Shown one piece after another: positions 26,087 to 34,407 of a DNA stretch of 64,000 nucleotides; the stretch's first letter is position 1; each line of letters opens with the position of its first letter. The translations under genes and the position numbers were made by a program. Below the pieces are notes generated by a model. It was not told where the DNA came from. It saw only the letters and a program-made list of their open reading frames with translations, and searched no databases. Source of the DNA: Acuticoccus sp051016205 (lineage in GTDB: Bacteria > Pseudomonadota > Alphaproteobacteria > Rhizobiales > Amorphaceae). Location: NCBI GenBank assembly GCA_051016205.1, contig CP136534.1, positions 3,348,001-3,412,000 on the forward strand, read 5' to 3'.

Positions 26087-26976
26087 TGGAGCGCGTCACC
26101 CTTACAGACGGCCTCGAATTCAGCCGCATCGCCTACGGCATGTGGCGCCTTGCCGATGGCAGCGATCTTTCGCCCGCCCACGTGCGTGCCAAGATCGACC
26201 TTTGCCTGGATCAAGGCATCACCACCATGGACCAGGCTGACATTTATGGCGGCTACACCGCAGAGGCCGTCTTCGGCGAGGTTCTGAAGGCTGATCCGGC
26301 TCTGCGGGGCAAGATCGAGATCATCACCAAAGCCGACATTGTTGCCCCGTCGCAGCGCCATGCCCACGCCCCCGTGAAGTACTACGACACCTCCCGCGCC
26401 CATCTTCACGCCGCGGTCGAGCATTCCTTGACGAACATGGGGATCGACCATGTGGACCTTTTCCTGGTCCACAGACCCGACCCGTTCATGGACCATCACG
26501 AGACGGGCGCCGCGCTCGATGAGTTGGTGCAAAGCGGTAAGGTGCGCTTTGTGGGCGTCTCCAACTTTCGCCCGTTCGACATCAGGCTTTTGCGCTCGGC
26601 CACCAAGGCGCCTCTGATTACCAACCAGATCGAGATCAGCCTGGCCAACATTGCCCCGTTCACCAACGGCGACCTTGCCTTCCACAGGATGCGCGGCGAG
26701 CGCGTCATGTCCTGGTCCCCCCTTGGCGGCGGCACGCTGATGACCGAGGACACGCCGCTGACCCGCGTCATGGACGCCGTTGCCGCCGACCACGGCGTGG
26801 ACCGTGCGGCCATTGCTGTTGCCTTCGTTCTTGCCCACCCGGCAGGGCTTCTGCCCGTGGTGGGCACCAACAACCTGGACAGGATCGCTCGCATTTCGGA
26901 GGCGACGACGGTCCAGCTCGACAGGCCCACTTGGTTCCGCCTTTACGAGGCGGCGCTCGGACACGAGGTGCCCTGA
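26086..26976 (+). CDS. Aldo-keto reductase (YdhF-like)
   Basis: NADPH-dependent (alpha/beta)8-barrel reductase, 296 aa. The catalytic set is visible: Asp and Tyr in MDQADIYGGYTAEAVFGE, Lys in EIITKADI and His in LFLVHRPDP. GKVRFVGVSNF and TNQIEIS match the YdhF-like branch. Between a flavin monooxygenase and a flavin reductase it could reduce the aldehyde left after oxidative desulfonation, as the reductase SmoB does for 6-oxo-glucose. This is inference from gene order. Translation is probably coupled to the gene before it. Confidence 0.9.
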   Translation: MERVTLTDGLEFSRIAYGMWRLADGSDLSPAHVRAKIDLCLDQGITTMDQADIYGGYTAEAVFGEVLKADPALRGKIEIITKADIVAPSQRHAHAPVKYYDTSRAHLHAAVEHSLTNMGIDHVDLFLVHRPDPFMDHHETGAALDELVQSGKVRFVGVSNFRPFDIRLLRSATKAPLITNQIEISLANIAPFTNGDLAFHRMRGERVMSWSPLGGGTLMTEDTPLTRVMDAVAADHGVDRAAIAVAFVLAHPAGLLPVVGTNNLDRIARISEATTVQLDRPTWFRLYEAALGHEVP

Positions 26977-27501
26977 ATGACCATGCACACCACCAAGCAT
27001 GCCGTTGCCTTTTCCCCCGATGGGCAAAACACCAAGCTGCTCCGCAACGCCCTCGGCCAGTTCGCCACCGGTGTGACGGTGGTGACGGCCGCCTCCGACG
27101 ACGGCCCTGTGGGCATCACGGTGAACAGCTTCTCGTCCGTTTCGCTGGATCCGCCGCTGGTGCTTTGGTCCATCTCCAAAGGATCGCGCCGCTTTGCCTA
27201 TTTCGAAGGGGCCGAGCACTACGCCATCCACGTTCTTGGCGCGCACCAGAGTGACCTTTGCCACGGCTTTTCCAAAAGCGCGCACGTTTTGAAGGATTTG
27301 CCCCACGGGGTGAACGAGAACGGCGTTCCCGTCATCGACCACTGTCTGGCGCGGTTCGAGTGTGTGCGCGTGGCAGGCCACCACGGCGGCGATCACCTCA
27401 TTGTGGTCGGACAGGTGGTGCAGGCTGAGGTGCGCGGCGGCGACGCACTTGCATTTTTTGCCGGCGAGTTCCGTCATGTGGCCCACAAGACCGACGGATA
27501 G
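26977..27501 (+). CDS. Flavin reductase (NAD(P)H:FMN oxidoreductase)
   Basis: Flavin-reductase-like domain protein, 174 aa. Motifs are LRNALGQFATGVTVVTA, GITVNSFSSVSLDPPLVLWSI, FAVHVL-like YAIHVLG and the C-terminal GGDHLIVVGQV. Such small reductases hand FMNH2 to two-component LLM monooxygenases. It starts directly after the aldo-keto reductase stop and clearly serves the monooxygenase two genes upstream. Confidence 0.93.
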   Translation: MTMHTTKHAVAFSPDGQNTKLLRNALGQFATGVTVVTAASDDGPVGITVNSFSSVSLDPPLVLWSISKGSRRFAYFEGAEHYAIHVLGAHQSDLCHGFSKSAHVLKDLPHGVNENGVPVIDHCLARFECVRVAGHHGGDHLIVVGQVVQAEVRGGDALAFFAGEFRHVAHKTDG

Positions 27502-27553
27502 ACGGCAATGACAATAAAAGCGGCGACACGAACGCCGCGTCCTGGGAGGGGAT

Positions 27554-28144
27554 ATGGGCGCACTGATCGGGGTGCTGACGCCCTTGGGAGCCATGAACGA
27601 ATGGCTCCTGCGCATAGGCCGTGCCATCGGCGTGGTCGCCGTCGCGTTGATGGTGGTGGCCATCCTCATACAAGTTTTCTTCCGCTACGTTCTAAACAAC
27701 GCGCTGCCTTGGCCTGACGAGGCGGCGCGTTTTTGCATGTTGTGGATGACGGGCTTGATGGCCCCCACAGCCTTCCGCCGCGGCGGGTTCGTTGCCATCG
27801 ACATTGTGGCCAACGCACTGCCCACGGTGCTTGCGCAGGTTCTGAACCTCATCTTGTTGACCGTTTGCCTCGGCGTTCTTGTGGTGGCGATCCAAATCGG
27901 CTGGTCGGAGGTGACGGGGTTTGGCGGGCGATTTGCCACCGCTTCCCTTTACGTGCCCACCTCCCTCGGCTTCGACGCGTGGATGCGGGTGCCGCGCAGC
28001 TGGATGATGGCCTCGATTCTTGTGGGCGTCGCGCTCCTCATCCTCGTCAACATCGAATTGTTGTTGCGGGCATTGGTGCGCCTGCTCGGGGCAGGCCACA
28101 GGCTGTCGCCCATTTCGGTGCCCGACGTGGCGGGGGCCGAATAG
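27554..28144 (+). CDS. TRAP transporter small membrane subunit (DctQ family)
   Basis: 196 aa with four hydrophobic segments. The DctQ signature is FFRYVLNNALPWPDEAARFCMLWMTGL, followed by AFRRGGFVAIDIV. ATG 27554 has GGGAGGGG upstream. It begins a complete TRAP system (Q, M, P) 52 nt after the flavin reductase and in the same direction, so the importer probably delivers the monooxygenase substrate. Confidence 0.93.
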   Translation: MGALIGVLTPLGAMNEWLLRIGRAIGVVAVALMVVAILIQVFFRYVLNNALPWPDEAARFCMLWMTGLMAPTAFRRGGFVAIDIVANALPTVLAQVLNLILLTVCLGVLVVAIQIGWSEVTGFGGRFATASLYVPTSLGFDAWMRVPRSWMMASILVGVALLILVNIELLLRALVRLLGAGHRLSPISVPDVAGAE

Positions 28145-29443
28145 ATGCTGATCTGGTTCCTGCCGCTCTTCCTGTTTTTCCTGATGGTGGGCCTGCCGGT
28201 GTTCTTCGGCCTTTTGGCAGCACCCGGCATCCTCCTTTACTTGAACGGGCAGGAGCGGGACGTTACGCTCCTTTACCGCAACCTTTACAATGGGATGGAC
28301 TCGTTCCCGTTGATGGCGATCCCCTTCTTCATGCTGGCGGGGGAGTTGATGAACCGCGGCGGCATCACCTTGCGCCTCGTGGAGTTTGCCCAGGCGCTGA
28401 TGGGGCACCTGCGGGGCGGTCTTGCCCATGTGAACGTCTTGTCGTCCATGCTGTTTGCGGGCCTGTCTGGCTCTGCCGTCGCCGACACATCGGCGCTGGG
28501 GTCAATGCTGATCCCCGCCATGGAAAAGCAGGGCTATACCCGCCGCTTTGCTGCCGCCATTACTGCAGCAAGCTCAGTGATCGGCCCCATCATCCCGCCG
28601 TCTGGCATCATGATCATTTATGCCTACGTGATGGGGGAGAGCGTCGCCGCGCTGTTTCTTGCAGGCATCATCCCCGGCATCTTGGTGGGCGGCGGCTTGA
28701 TGATCATGGTCAAGCTCATGGCCGACCGCTACGACTTTCCCGTCGCGAGCCGGCGCTATACTTGGGGCGAGCGGGGAAAGGCGAGCCTGAAAGCCTTCTT
28801 TCCTTTGATGACGCCTGTCATCATCCTGGGTGGAATCTTGGCGGGTGTGTTCACCCCCACCGAGGCGGCGGCCGTGGCGGTGGCCTATGCGCTCGTCATC
28901 GGCCTGTTCGTCCTGCGCACCCTGAAGCTGGTGGACCTACCGGATGTCTTGACCCGCGCCGGGATCACGTCAGCGGTGGTGCTTCTCCTTGTGGGGGCAG
29001 CGATGGCGTTCAAGACCGTCGTCAGCCTCAGCCACGCGCCTGAGCAGTTGGCGGCGTTCATTCTCACCTTGTCGGAAAACCCGCTGGTGCTTTTGTTCCT
29101 CATCAACATCCTCCTCTTCATTGTGGGGATGTTCTTGGATGCGGGGCCGGCGATCATTGTATTGGGCCCAATCCTTGGGCCCATCTTTGTGGAGCTCGGG
29201 GTCGACCCCATCCACTTTGCCATCATCATGAGCGTCAACCTGACCGTGGGGCTGGCAACGCCGCCCATGGGGTTGGTGCTGTTCGTGGCCGCGGCCGTCT
29301 CCAAAGAACGGGTGGAGACCATCGCGAAAGCCATCTTACCGTTCCTCTTCGTGGAGATCTTGGTGATTTTCCTAATCACCTTCATCCCCGCGATCTCCAT
29401 GACCATACCGACGCTCACCGGCTTTGCCGGACCGCCATCCTGA
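28145..29443 (+). CDS. TRAP transporter large membrane subunit (DctM family)
   Basis: Sodium-coupled channel subunit, 432 aa, about 12 hydrophobic segments. Typical DctM stretches are FPLMAIPFFMLAGELMNRGGIT, LSGSAVADTSALGSMLIPAM, IIPPSGIMIIYAYV, GVFTPTEAAAVAVAYAL and VNLTVGLATPPMGLVLF. It starts immediately after the DctQ stop. Its last codons contain the first of three tandem hairpins that continue into the gap before the receptor gene. Confidence 0.96.
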   Translation: MLIWFLPLFLFFLMVGLPVFFGLLAAPGILLYLNGQERDVTLLYRNLYNGMDSFPLMAIPFFMLAGELMNRGGITLRLVEFAQALMGHLRGGLAHVNVLSSMLFAGLSGSAVADTSALGSMLIPAMEKQGYTRRFAAAITAASSVIGPIIPPSGIMIIYAYVMGESVAALFLAGIIPGILVGGGLMIMVKLMADRYDFPVASRRYTWGERGKASLKAFFPLMTPVIILGGILAGVFTPTEAAAVAVAYALVIGLFVLRTLKLVDLPDVLTRAGITSAVVLLLVGAAMAFKTVVSLSHAPEQLAAFILTLSENPLVLLFLINILLFIVGMFLDAGPAIIVLGPILGPIFVELGVDPIHFAIIMSVNLTVGLATPPMGLVLFVAAAVSKERVETIAKAILPFLFVEILVIFLITFIPAISMTIPTLTGFAGPPS

Positions 29444-29480
29444 CCGGCTCTGCCGGATCAACCAAAACCGGCCGTGCCGG
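29418..29480 (+). repeat. Three tandem CCGGC-NNN-GCCGG hairpins at the dctM-dctP junction
   Basis: Three near-identical units at 29418-29430, 29444-29456 and 29468-29480, each a perfect 5-bp stem with a 3-nt loop (TTT, TCT, CGT) and spaced 24-26 bp apart. The first lies in the last codons of dctM and the others in the 58-bp gap before dctP, just ahead of its ribosome site. In the mRNA they could stall 3'-5' exonucleases and raise receptor expression over the membrane subunits. That role is inferred. Confidence 0.8.
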
Positions 29481-29501
29481 ACACAAAAAGGGAGGACACT
29501 C

Positions 29502-30560
29502 GTGATCAAGACTGTTTTGAAGACTGCGGCTGTGGCGGCGCTTCTTGCCGGCTCCGTGCTGACAGCAGCCGCGGCGGACTATACGCTGCGCGCCACCGCC
29601 AACTCCAACGAGAACGATGAAGACTATGACGGGCTCGTCGTCTTCAAGAACTACGTGGAGGCGGCTTCTAACGGTGCCATTGAGGTGGAAATCTTTATGG
29701 GCACCCAGCTCTGCTCCAATGGAGCGGAGTGTTTGCAAGGGGTGGCCGACGGGCAGATCGACATTTTCATTTCCACCTCGGGCGGCGCATCGGGCATCTT
29801 CCCTTATGTGCAGGTTCTCGACCTTCCTTACCTGATGGCCGACGACAGAATTGCCGAGCACGTCCTGTCCGGTGATTTTACCCGCAAGATGCGTGAGATG
29901 GCGCTGGAAGACTCAGGCGGCATGATCCGCCTCATGACCATCGGCAACACCGGCGGGTGGCGTAACTTTGCCAACACCAAGCGCCGCGTTGCTTCGCCAT
30001 CCGATATGGAAGGCCTTAAAATTCGCACAGTGGTGGCCGACCTTCCCCAGGAGCTTGTGAGGGCCCTTGGCGCGTCGCCGACGCCCATCCCCTGGCCGGA
30101 ACTCTTCACCTCCTTACAGACCGGCGTGGTGGAAGGCTCCAAGAACGGCATCACCGATATCATGGGCATGAAGTTCCCCGATGCGGGCCTCCAGTACGTC
30201 ACCCTCGACGGCCACGCCTACATGGGGGCCTTGTGGTGGATGTCGAACAACAACTTCATGGCCCTTCCGCCAGAACTGCGCCGTGTGGTGGTGGACGGGT
30301 TTTACGCCCTCCAGCAGGCAACATTTGCTTCGCCAAAGCGCAAGTCCATTGCAGCCTATGAAGAATTCGTGGCCGACGGCGGCGACCTTTACGTTCTCTC
30401 GCCTGACGAAAAGGCCGCCTTCGCGGAAGCCGCCGCACCCGTCTATGACTGGTTCAAGGGCAATGTGAGCCGCGGCGAAGAGGTATTCGAGGCTCTGACC
30501 CAAGCGGTTGCGCAAGCCGAAGAAGACGTGGCTGCCGCGCGCGAAGCGGATATGAATTGA
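29502..30560 (+). CDS. TRAP transporter solute receptor (DctP family)
   Basis: Periplasmic receptor, 352 aa. A signal peptide (KTVLKTAAVAALLAGSVLTAAA) precedes DYTLRATANSNENDEDYDG. The carboxylate-clamp Arg is in GGWRNFANTKR, followed by MEGLKIRTVV and the helix PWPELFTSLQTGVVEG. GTG 29502 is chosen because GGGAGG lies directly upstream and the in-frame ATG at 29424 would translate the hairpin region. It completes the Q-M-P operon downstream of the SsuD-like cluster. Receptors with this Arg bind an acid group. Confidence 0.92.
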   Translation: MIKTVLKTAAVAALLAGSVLTAAAADYTLRATANSNENDEDYDGLVVFKNYVEAASNGAIEVEIFMGTQLCSNGAECLQGVADGQIDIFISTSGGASGIFPYVQVLDLPYLMADDRIAEHVLSGDFTRKMREMALEDSGGMIRLMTIGNTGGWRNFANTKRRVASPSDMEGLKIRTVVADLPQELVRALGASPTPIPWPELFTSLQTGVVEGSKNGITDIMGMKFPDAGLQYVTLDGHAYMGALWWMSNNNFMALPPELRRVVVDGFYALQQATFASPKRKSIAAYEEFVADGGDLYVLSPDEKAAFAEAAAPVYDWFKGNVSRGEEVFEALTQAVAQAEEDVAAAREADMN

Positions 30561-30565
30561 TGCAC

Positions 30566-30599
30566 TGGGCTGGCACTGCGCCTTTGCAGGGCCAGCCCA
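30566..30599 (+). terminator. Stem-loop after dctP (bidirectional terminator-like)
   Basis: TGGGCTGGC and GCCAGCCCA form a perfect 9-bp stem. Inside it, CTGC and GCAG can add four more pairs across an A-G mismatch. It starts 5 nt after the dctP stop and ends 6 nt before the convergent Sel1 gene end. No T-tract follows on either strand, so it is a stable 3' end or Rho-dependent boundary more than a classic intrinsic terminator. Confidence 0.6.
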
Positions 30600-30605
30600 T
30601 CGGGC

Positions 30606-31085
30606 CTAGCGGAACGGGTACATCCACACTTTGTAATCGTTGACCAGGACATGGGCTTTTTCGATCTCGGCAGGCGTCATCTTCTTGACCACCTCTTCAA
30701 GGCTGATGGCCGCGTCAGGGTCACCGCCGATGGCCGAGAGCGTGTACCACATGTAGGCGCGCACAAGGTCGGGGGCGGCAAGGCCTCGTCCCACCTCGTA
30801 ATACCAGCCGATGCCAGATTGGGCGCCGGGATGGCCTTTCATGGCGGCGCGCAAATACCACTCGAATGCGCGCACATCGTCCCGCTCCACCCCAAGCCCC
30901 ATGGCGTACATGACACCGATCAACTCCTCAGCGTCGGCATTGCCGGAGCGGGCGAGGGGGTGAAGGGCAGCCATCGCGTCCTCAAACGCCCCCGCCTCCA
31001 TCATGTCGCGCGCGCTCTCAAGATCGGCGCGCACGGGCAGGGTCAGCGCAAGTGTCAGGCAGAGGGTCAGAAAAAGCCGCAGCAT
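30606..31085 (-). CDS. Secreted Sel1-repeat (TPR-like) protein
   Basis: 159 aa. A signal peptide (MLRLFLTLCLTLALTLPVRA) is followed by Sel1-like repeats: FEDAMAALHPLARSGNADAEELIGVMYAMGLGV, FEWYLRAAMKGHPGAQSGIGWYYEVGRGL and a third ending in MWYTLSAIGG. Sel1 proteins are periplasmic scaffolds for protein contacts. ATG 31085 has GAGGG 8 nt upstream. Its start is only 12 bp from the 5' end of the divergent cytochrome gene, so each leader lies in the other gene. Confidence 0.85.
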   Translation of the reverse strand: MLRLFLTLCLTLALTLPVRADLESARDMMEAGAFEDAMAALHPLARSGNADAEELIGVMYAMGLGVERDDVRAFEWYLRAAMKGHPGAQSGIGWYYEVGRGLAAPDLVRAYMWYTLSAIGGDPDAAISLEEVVKKMTPAEIEKAHVLVNDYKVWMYPFR

Positions 31086-31097
31086 CGTTGGACCCTC

Positions 31098-32420
31098 ATT
31101 GCTTCCATCCTCGTCGCCCTCGCCCTCGCCCTCGCCCTCGCACTGCCTGCCAAGGCAGGGGAACTTCCCGCGCCTTTGACGATGGACGACTTCGCCGTTT
31201 TTGACCGCAAGCAAGCAGCACTCGGTCAGCTTCTCTTTTACGATAAGATCTTGTCGGGCAACCAGAACATTGCCTGCAGCACCTGTCATCACCCCAAGCA
31301 CGGCACGGGCGACGGACTGTCGCTGGGGATCGGTGAGGGTGGCGTCGGTCTTGGGCCGGAGCGCACGGCGGGGGAGGGGCCGGGCCGGATCGTCAAGCGC
31401 ATTCCGCGCAACGCTCAAGGGCTGTGGAACCTTGGCGCGAACGAGATGACGATATTCTTCCACGATGGCCGCGTGTCCTTGGCCGATACCTATGACAACG
31501 GCTTCGACACCCCTGCCGAGGAGTGGCTGCCTGAGGGCCTCACCTCACTCCTTGCTGCCCAAGCCCTGTTTCCGTTGGTGGCGCGGTTCGAGATGGCGGG
31601 CGACCCTGCCGAGAACGAGGTGGCAGGCGCCATTCACGACCGCATCGATGCTGCCTGGCCCATTCTTGCCAAGAGGGTGCGGACCATCCCGGCTTATGGC
31701 GAGCGGTTTGTGGCGGCCTTCGATCATATCAAGGCACCTGAAGAGGTGACGATCACCGACATCGCCAACGCCCTTGCTGCGTTCATGGCCATAGAATGGA
31801 TGAGCATCGACAGTCCCTTCGACCGCCACCTTCAAGGCAAGGCCGGCGCTCTTTCGCCTGCTCAGGAGCGCGGTATGGTGCTGTTTCATGGCAAGGCGGG
31901 CTGCGCGGCTTGCCACACTGGCCCGCTCCTCACCGACCATCGCTTCCATGCGCTGGGTTTGCCGCCGTTCGGGCCGGGCCGCACCCGGCGCTTCGACCCC
32001 ATGGTGCGCGATGTGGGCCGCATGGCCGAGAGTGATGATGCCGCCGACGCCTATCGCTTCCGCACCCCGTCCCTGCGCAACGTCGCTCTGACGGCCCCTT
32101 ACGGCCACAATGGTGCTTACGCGACCCTAGAAGGCATCGTCCGCCACCACCTTGACCCTGATGCGGCGCTCTCCACCTGGCGCCCCGAGGATGCAGCCCT
32201 TCCGCACGCTCCGTGGCTGGAGGTCAGCGACTTTGCCGTCTGGCAGGATCGGTTGGAGATGTCTCGTCACCGTCGCCAGAGGGACATTGCCCCGCAGTCT
32301 CTTTCGCAGGATGAGGTGGCGGACATCATTGCCTTCCTCCACGCATTGACAGGAGAGAGTGCGTTGGACACGCCCTTCGGTGTGCCCGACGAGGTGCCGA
32401 GTGGACTTCCCATCGATTGA
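31098..32420 (+). CDS. Di-haem cytochrome c peroxidase (CCP/MauG family); start uncertain
   Basis: Periplasmic di-haem peroxidase, about 440 aa. Two haem c sites are present, CSTCHH near residue 62 and CAACHTG near residue 271. Family motifs include GQLLFYDKILSGNQNIACSTC, FHDGRVSLAD, FRTPSLRNVALTAPYGHNG and SLSQDEVADIIAFLHALTG. It reduces H2O2 or oxidises a protein partner with electrons from c-type carriers. The frame has no ATG, GTG or TTG near the signal peptide. ATT 31098 is given as a placeholder, and an earlier start within KKPQHRWTL would supply the missing basic N-terminus. The h-region is an Ala-Leu run from a hexanucleotide repeat. Confidence 0.85.
   Translation: MASILVALALALALALPAKAGELPAPLTMDDFAVFDRKQAALGQLLFYDKILSGNQNIACSTCHHPKHGTGDGLSLGIGEGGVGLGPERTAGEGPGRIVKRIPRNAQGLWNLGANEMTIFFHDGRVSLADTYDNGFDTPAEEWLPEGLTSLLAAQALFPLVARFEMAGDPAENEVAGAIHDRIDAAWPILAKRVRTIPAYGERFVAAFDHIKAPEEVTITDIANALAAFMAIEWMSIDSPFDRHLQGKAGALSPAQERGMVLFHGKAGCAACHTGPLLTDHRFHALGLPPFGPGRTRRFDPMVRDVGRMAESDDAADAYRFRTPSLRNVALTAPYGHNGAYATLEGIVRHHLDPDAALSTWRPEDAALPHAPWLEVSDFAVWQDRLEMSRHRRQRDIAPQSLSQDEVADIIAFLHALTGESALDTPFGVPDEVPSGLPID
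31116..31139. repeat. GCCCTC x4 hexanucleotide repeat in the cytochrome signal peptide
   Basis: Four perfect tandem copies of GCCCTC encode Ala-Leu pairs in the hydrophobic core of the peroxidase signal peptide. Unit length is a multiple of three, so slippage would lengthen or shorten the core without breaking the frame. Confidence 0.85.
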
Positions 32421-32426
32421 GGCGCG

Positions 32427-33647
32427 TCAGTGGGCGTGGACTTGGATGGTCCTGCCGATGTCGTCCAAGATGTTGCGCAAAGTGTCGTAGTCTTCATGGC
32501 GCACGCGCATCCAGGCGTTGGCCATATAGCCGGCCTCCACACCTTGGGTCGGGGTGCCGGGTTCGGGGAAGTGCTGGCCCACCACAAGGTTGTGGTACTT
32601 GGAGAAGACTCTCTCGGTCCCCTCATAGCCCGCAATGCGCCCGTCGCGGTTGGGGCGCAGCGCGATGATGCCGCAGGAGAAGCGGCGGGAAGGGGCGCGA
32701 TCTGTGGTGTGGTGGCAGACCCCAAGCGCCCACTCCCGGTAAAGGTCGAAATCGTTGGCGGCGCAGTAGCTGTCCCATTGACCGACCCCTGGCGGGCGAC
32801 AGCCGATCTCTGAAAACCGCAAACCTTTGGGGCCGAAAAACCACTCCATATGAGTGGCGGCAGTGGTGATCCCCAGTGCGTCCACCACGCGGCGGCCCAT
32901 CTCCTTCACCTCGGTGTAGGCGTCGGAATCCATGCGGTTGGTGGCAACGATCTGCGGGGAGATCCAGCGGGTGCGCATCGCCTCCAAAACATTGGGATAG
33001 TAGTGGCTGATGAAGTCGTGGGTGATGTGACCGTTGATGGTCAGCGTGTCGTAGAAGGCCTCGTGACCTTCAACGAACTCTTCGATGGCCGCGCCCGCAC
33101 CGTCGGCTAGACCGCACTCTCGGCCCACACGTTCAAGCTCGCTGGGGTCGTTGGCGCGAAAGGTGCCCGCAGCGCCGGCCGAGGCCCGCGGCTTCAAGAT
33201 GATGGGAAAGCCCACATCCCGCGCAAACTCTCGTGCTTCTCCCATGGACGAGACGCCTGCGGAGGCGGCCGTCGGCACACCGGCTTTGCGCAGAACGTCC
33301 TTCATCGCCACCTTGTCGCGGCAAAGGTAGGCAGTGCGGGCGGAAACTCCCGGAATGCCGCAGCGCTCGCGCACATGGGCAGCCGGCAGGATGTGGGCTT
33401 CCACAGTGGTCTCGAGGCGATCCACCCAGAGGTGCTTCTGAGCCTCGCGCACCGCCCACTCCAAGGCGCCCTCGTCGGTGACGGAGGCGATCTGCTGGTA
33501 ACCGCCCAGCCGGCTCTTGGTTTCGCTGTCGAGCCAGTCGTGAGGGCGCTCGCCAATCCCAAGGACGTTGGCGCCCATCCCATGGAGGGCACGCACGAAC
33601 TCGCGCTGGTTGGCCGGAAAGGCGGGCTCGACGAACAGAACGTTCAT
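32427..33647 (-). CDS. ATP-grasp ligase (carboxylate-amine/thiol ligase type)
   Basis: 406 aa. A pre-ATP-grasp domain (MNVLFVEPAFPANQREFVRA) is followed by CRDKVAMKDVLRKAGVP, the lid FPIILKPRASAGAAGTF, the hinge IEEFVEGHEAFYDT and the metal ligands in RFSEIGCRPPG. ATP-grasp ligases activate a carboxylate as acyl-phosphate and join it to an amine or thiol. ATG 33647 is preferred over a long extension into the esterase gene. It is last in a leftward set with two esterases, a second ATP-grasp and a GCS2-type ligase. The substrate is unknown. Confidence 0.82.
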   Translation of the reverse strand: MNVLFVEPAFPANQREFVRALHGMGANVLGIGERPHDWLDSETKSRLGGYQQIASVTDEGALEWAVREAQKHLWVDRLETTVEAHILPAAHVRERCGIPGVSARTAYLCRDKVAMKDVLRKAGVPTAASAGVSSMGEAREFARDVGFPIILKPRASAGAAGTFRANDPSELERVGRECGLADGAGAAIEEFVEGHEAFYDTLTINGHITHDFISHYYPNVLEAMRTRWISPQIVATNRMDSDAYTEVKEMGRRVVDALGITTAATHMEWFFGPKGLRFSEIGCRPPGVGQWDSYCAANDFDLYREWALGVCHHTTDRAPSRRFSCGIIALRPNRDGRIAGYEGTERVFSKYHNLVVGQHFPEPGTPTQGVEAGYMANAWMRVRHEDYDTLRNILDDIGRTIQVHAH

Positions 33648-33669
33648 GACAGGTCCTTGCGCGCTGCCC

Positions 33670-34407
33670 TCAGGGGACGAGTTCGTTGAGGTAAACCGGC
33701 AGCATTTCCCGCCACGTGGGCCAATCGTGATCGTAATTGGGGCCCCAGGCATCGACGCGGTTGGGGATGCCCTTGGAGCCGAGGACATTGGCCATACGCC
33801 AGGCCTCGTCTGGGTTTTCCCAGCGGCCCTGACCGTAGGCCATCAGGATGAAGCGTTGGCGCAGGGTGTCCAGCATCGGCCCATTGCCAAGGTTCGGCAG
33901 GAAGGAGAGGGGGGCGGAGAAGTAGTAGTTCTCGTTGCCGCGAAAACCGAGAAGGCGCTCAAGATCATAAGTGCCGCTCATGCCGATGGCCGCGCGAAAA
34001 AGATGCGGGTAGCGACACGTGACCGCCAACGCCTTGAAGGCGCCGATGGAGGCGCCCGCCGCAATCACTTCGATGGAGGGGTCGGCGCAGTCGGTGCGGA
34101 TGGCGGGAACAAGCTCGTTGGCAATGTACTCTTCAAAGCTGTTGAGGAGCCAGCATCGGTGCTCTTCCGAGCCCCATTTTGCGGCGAGCGCCCGGCCGGC
34201 GAGGCTGTCGCACGAGTAAAGCTTGACCCGCCCAGCCTCCACCAACGGCCAGACGGCGCCCACAAGGTGCATTCGTTCCACCTCTTCCGCATCGCCCCCG
34301 GCGGTGGGGAACACGAGGACGGGCTGGCCGTAGTGGCCCCAGCGGACGAGGGTGATTTCCTGCCCGAGCCGCTCAGAATGCCACTTAGAAGCCGTCTTGG
34401 TCGCCAC
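33670..34407 (-). CDS. Esterase-family alpha/beta hydrolase
   Basis: 245 aa serine-hydrolase fold (esterase D/Fes-like). The nucleophile elbow is AAGASIGAFKAL, an oxyanion-side strand is VLVFPTAGGDAEE, and the catalytic His probably lies in PNYDHDW. The start is GTG 34407, overlapping the end of the second ATP-grasp gene by 23 bp, with GAGAGGG upstream. No signal peptide is present, so it acts in the cytosol. Sitting between two ligases it may release or edit a product, or act as a thioesterase-like partner. This is inference. Confidence 0.8.
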   Translation of the reverse strand: MATKTASKWHSERLGQEITLVRWGHYGQPVLVFPTAGGDAEEVERMHLVGAVWPLVEAGRVKLYSCDSLAGRALAAKWGSEEHRCWLLNSFEEYIANELVPAIRTDCADPSIEVIAAGASIGAFKALAVTCRYPHLFRAAIGMSGTYDLERLLGFRGNENYYFSAPLSFLPNLGNGPMLDTLRQRFILMAYGQGRWENPDEAWRMANVLGSKGIPNRVDAWGPNYDHDWPTWREMLPVYLNELVP

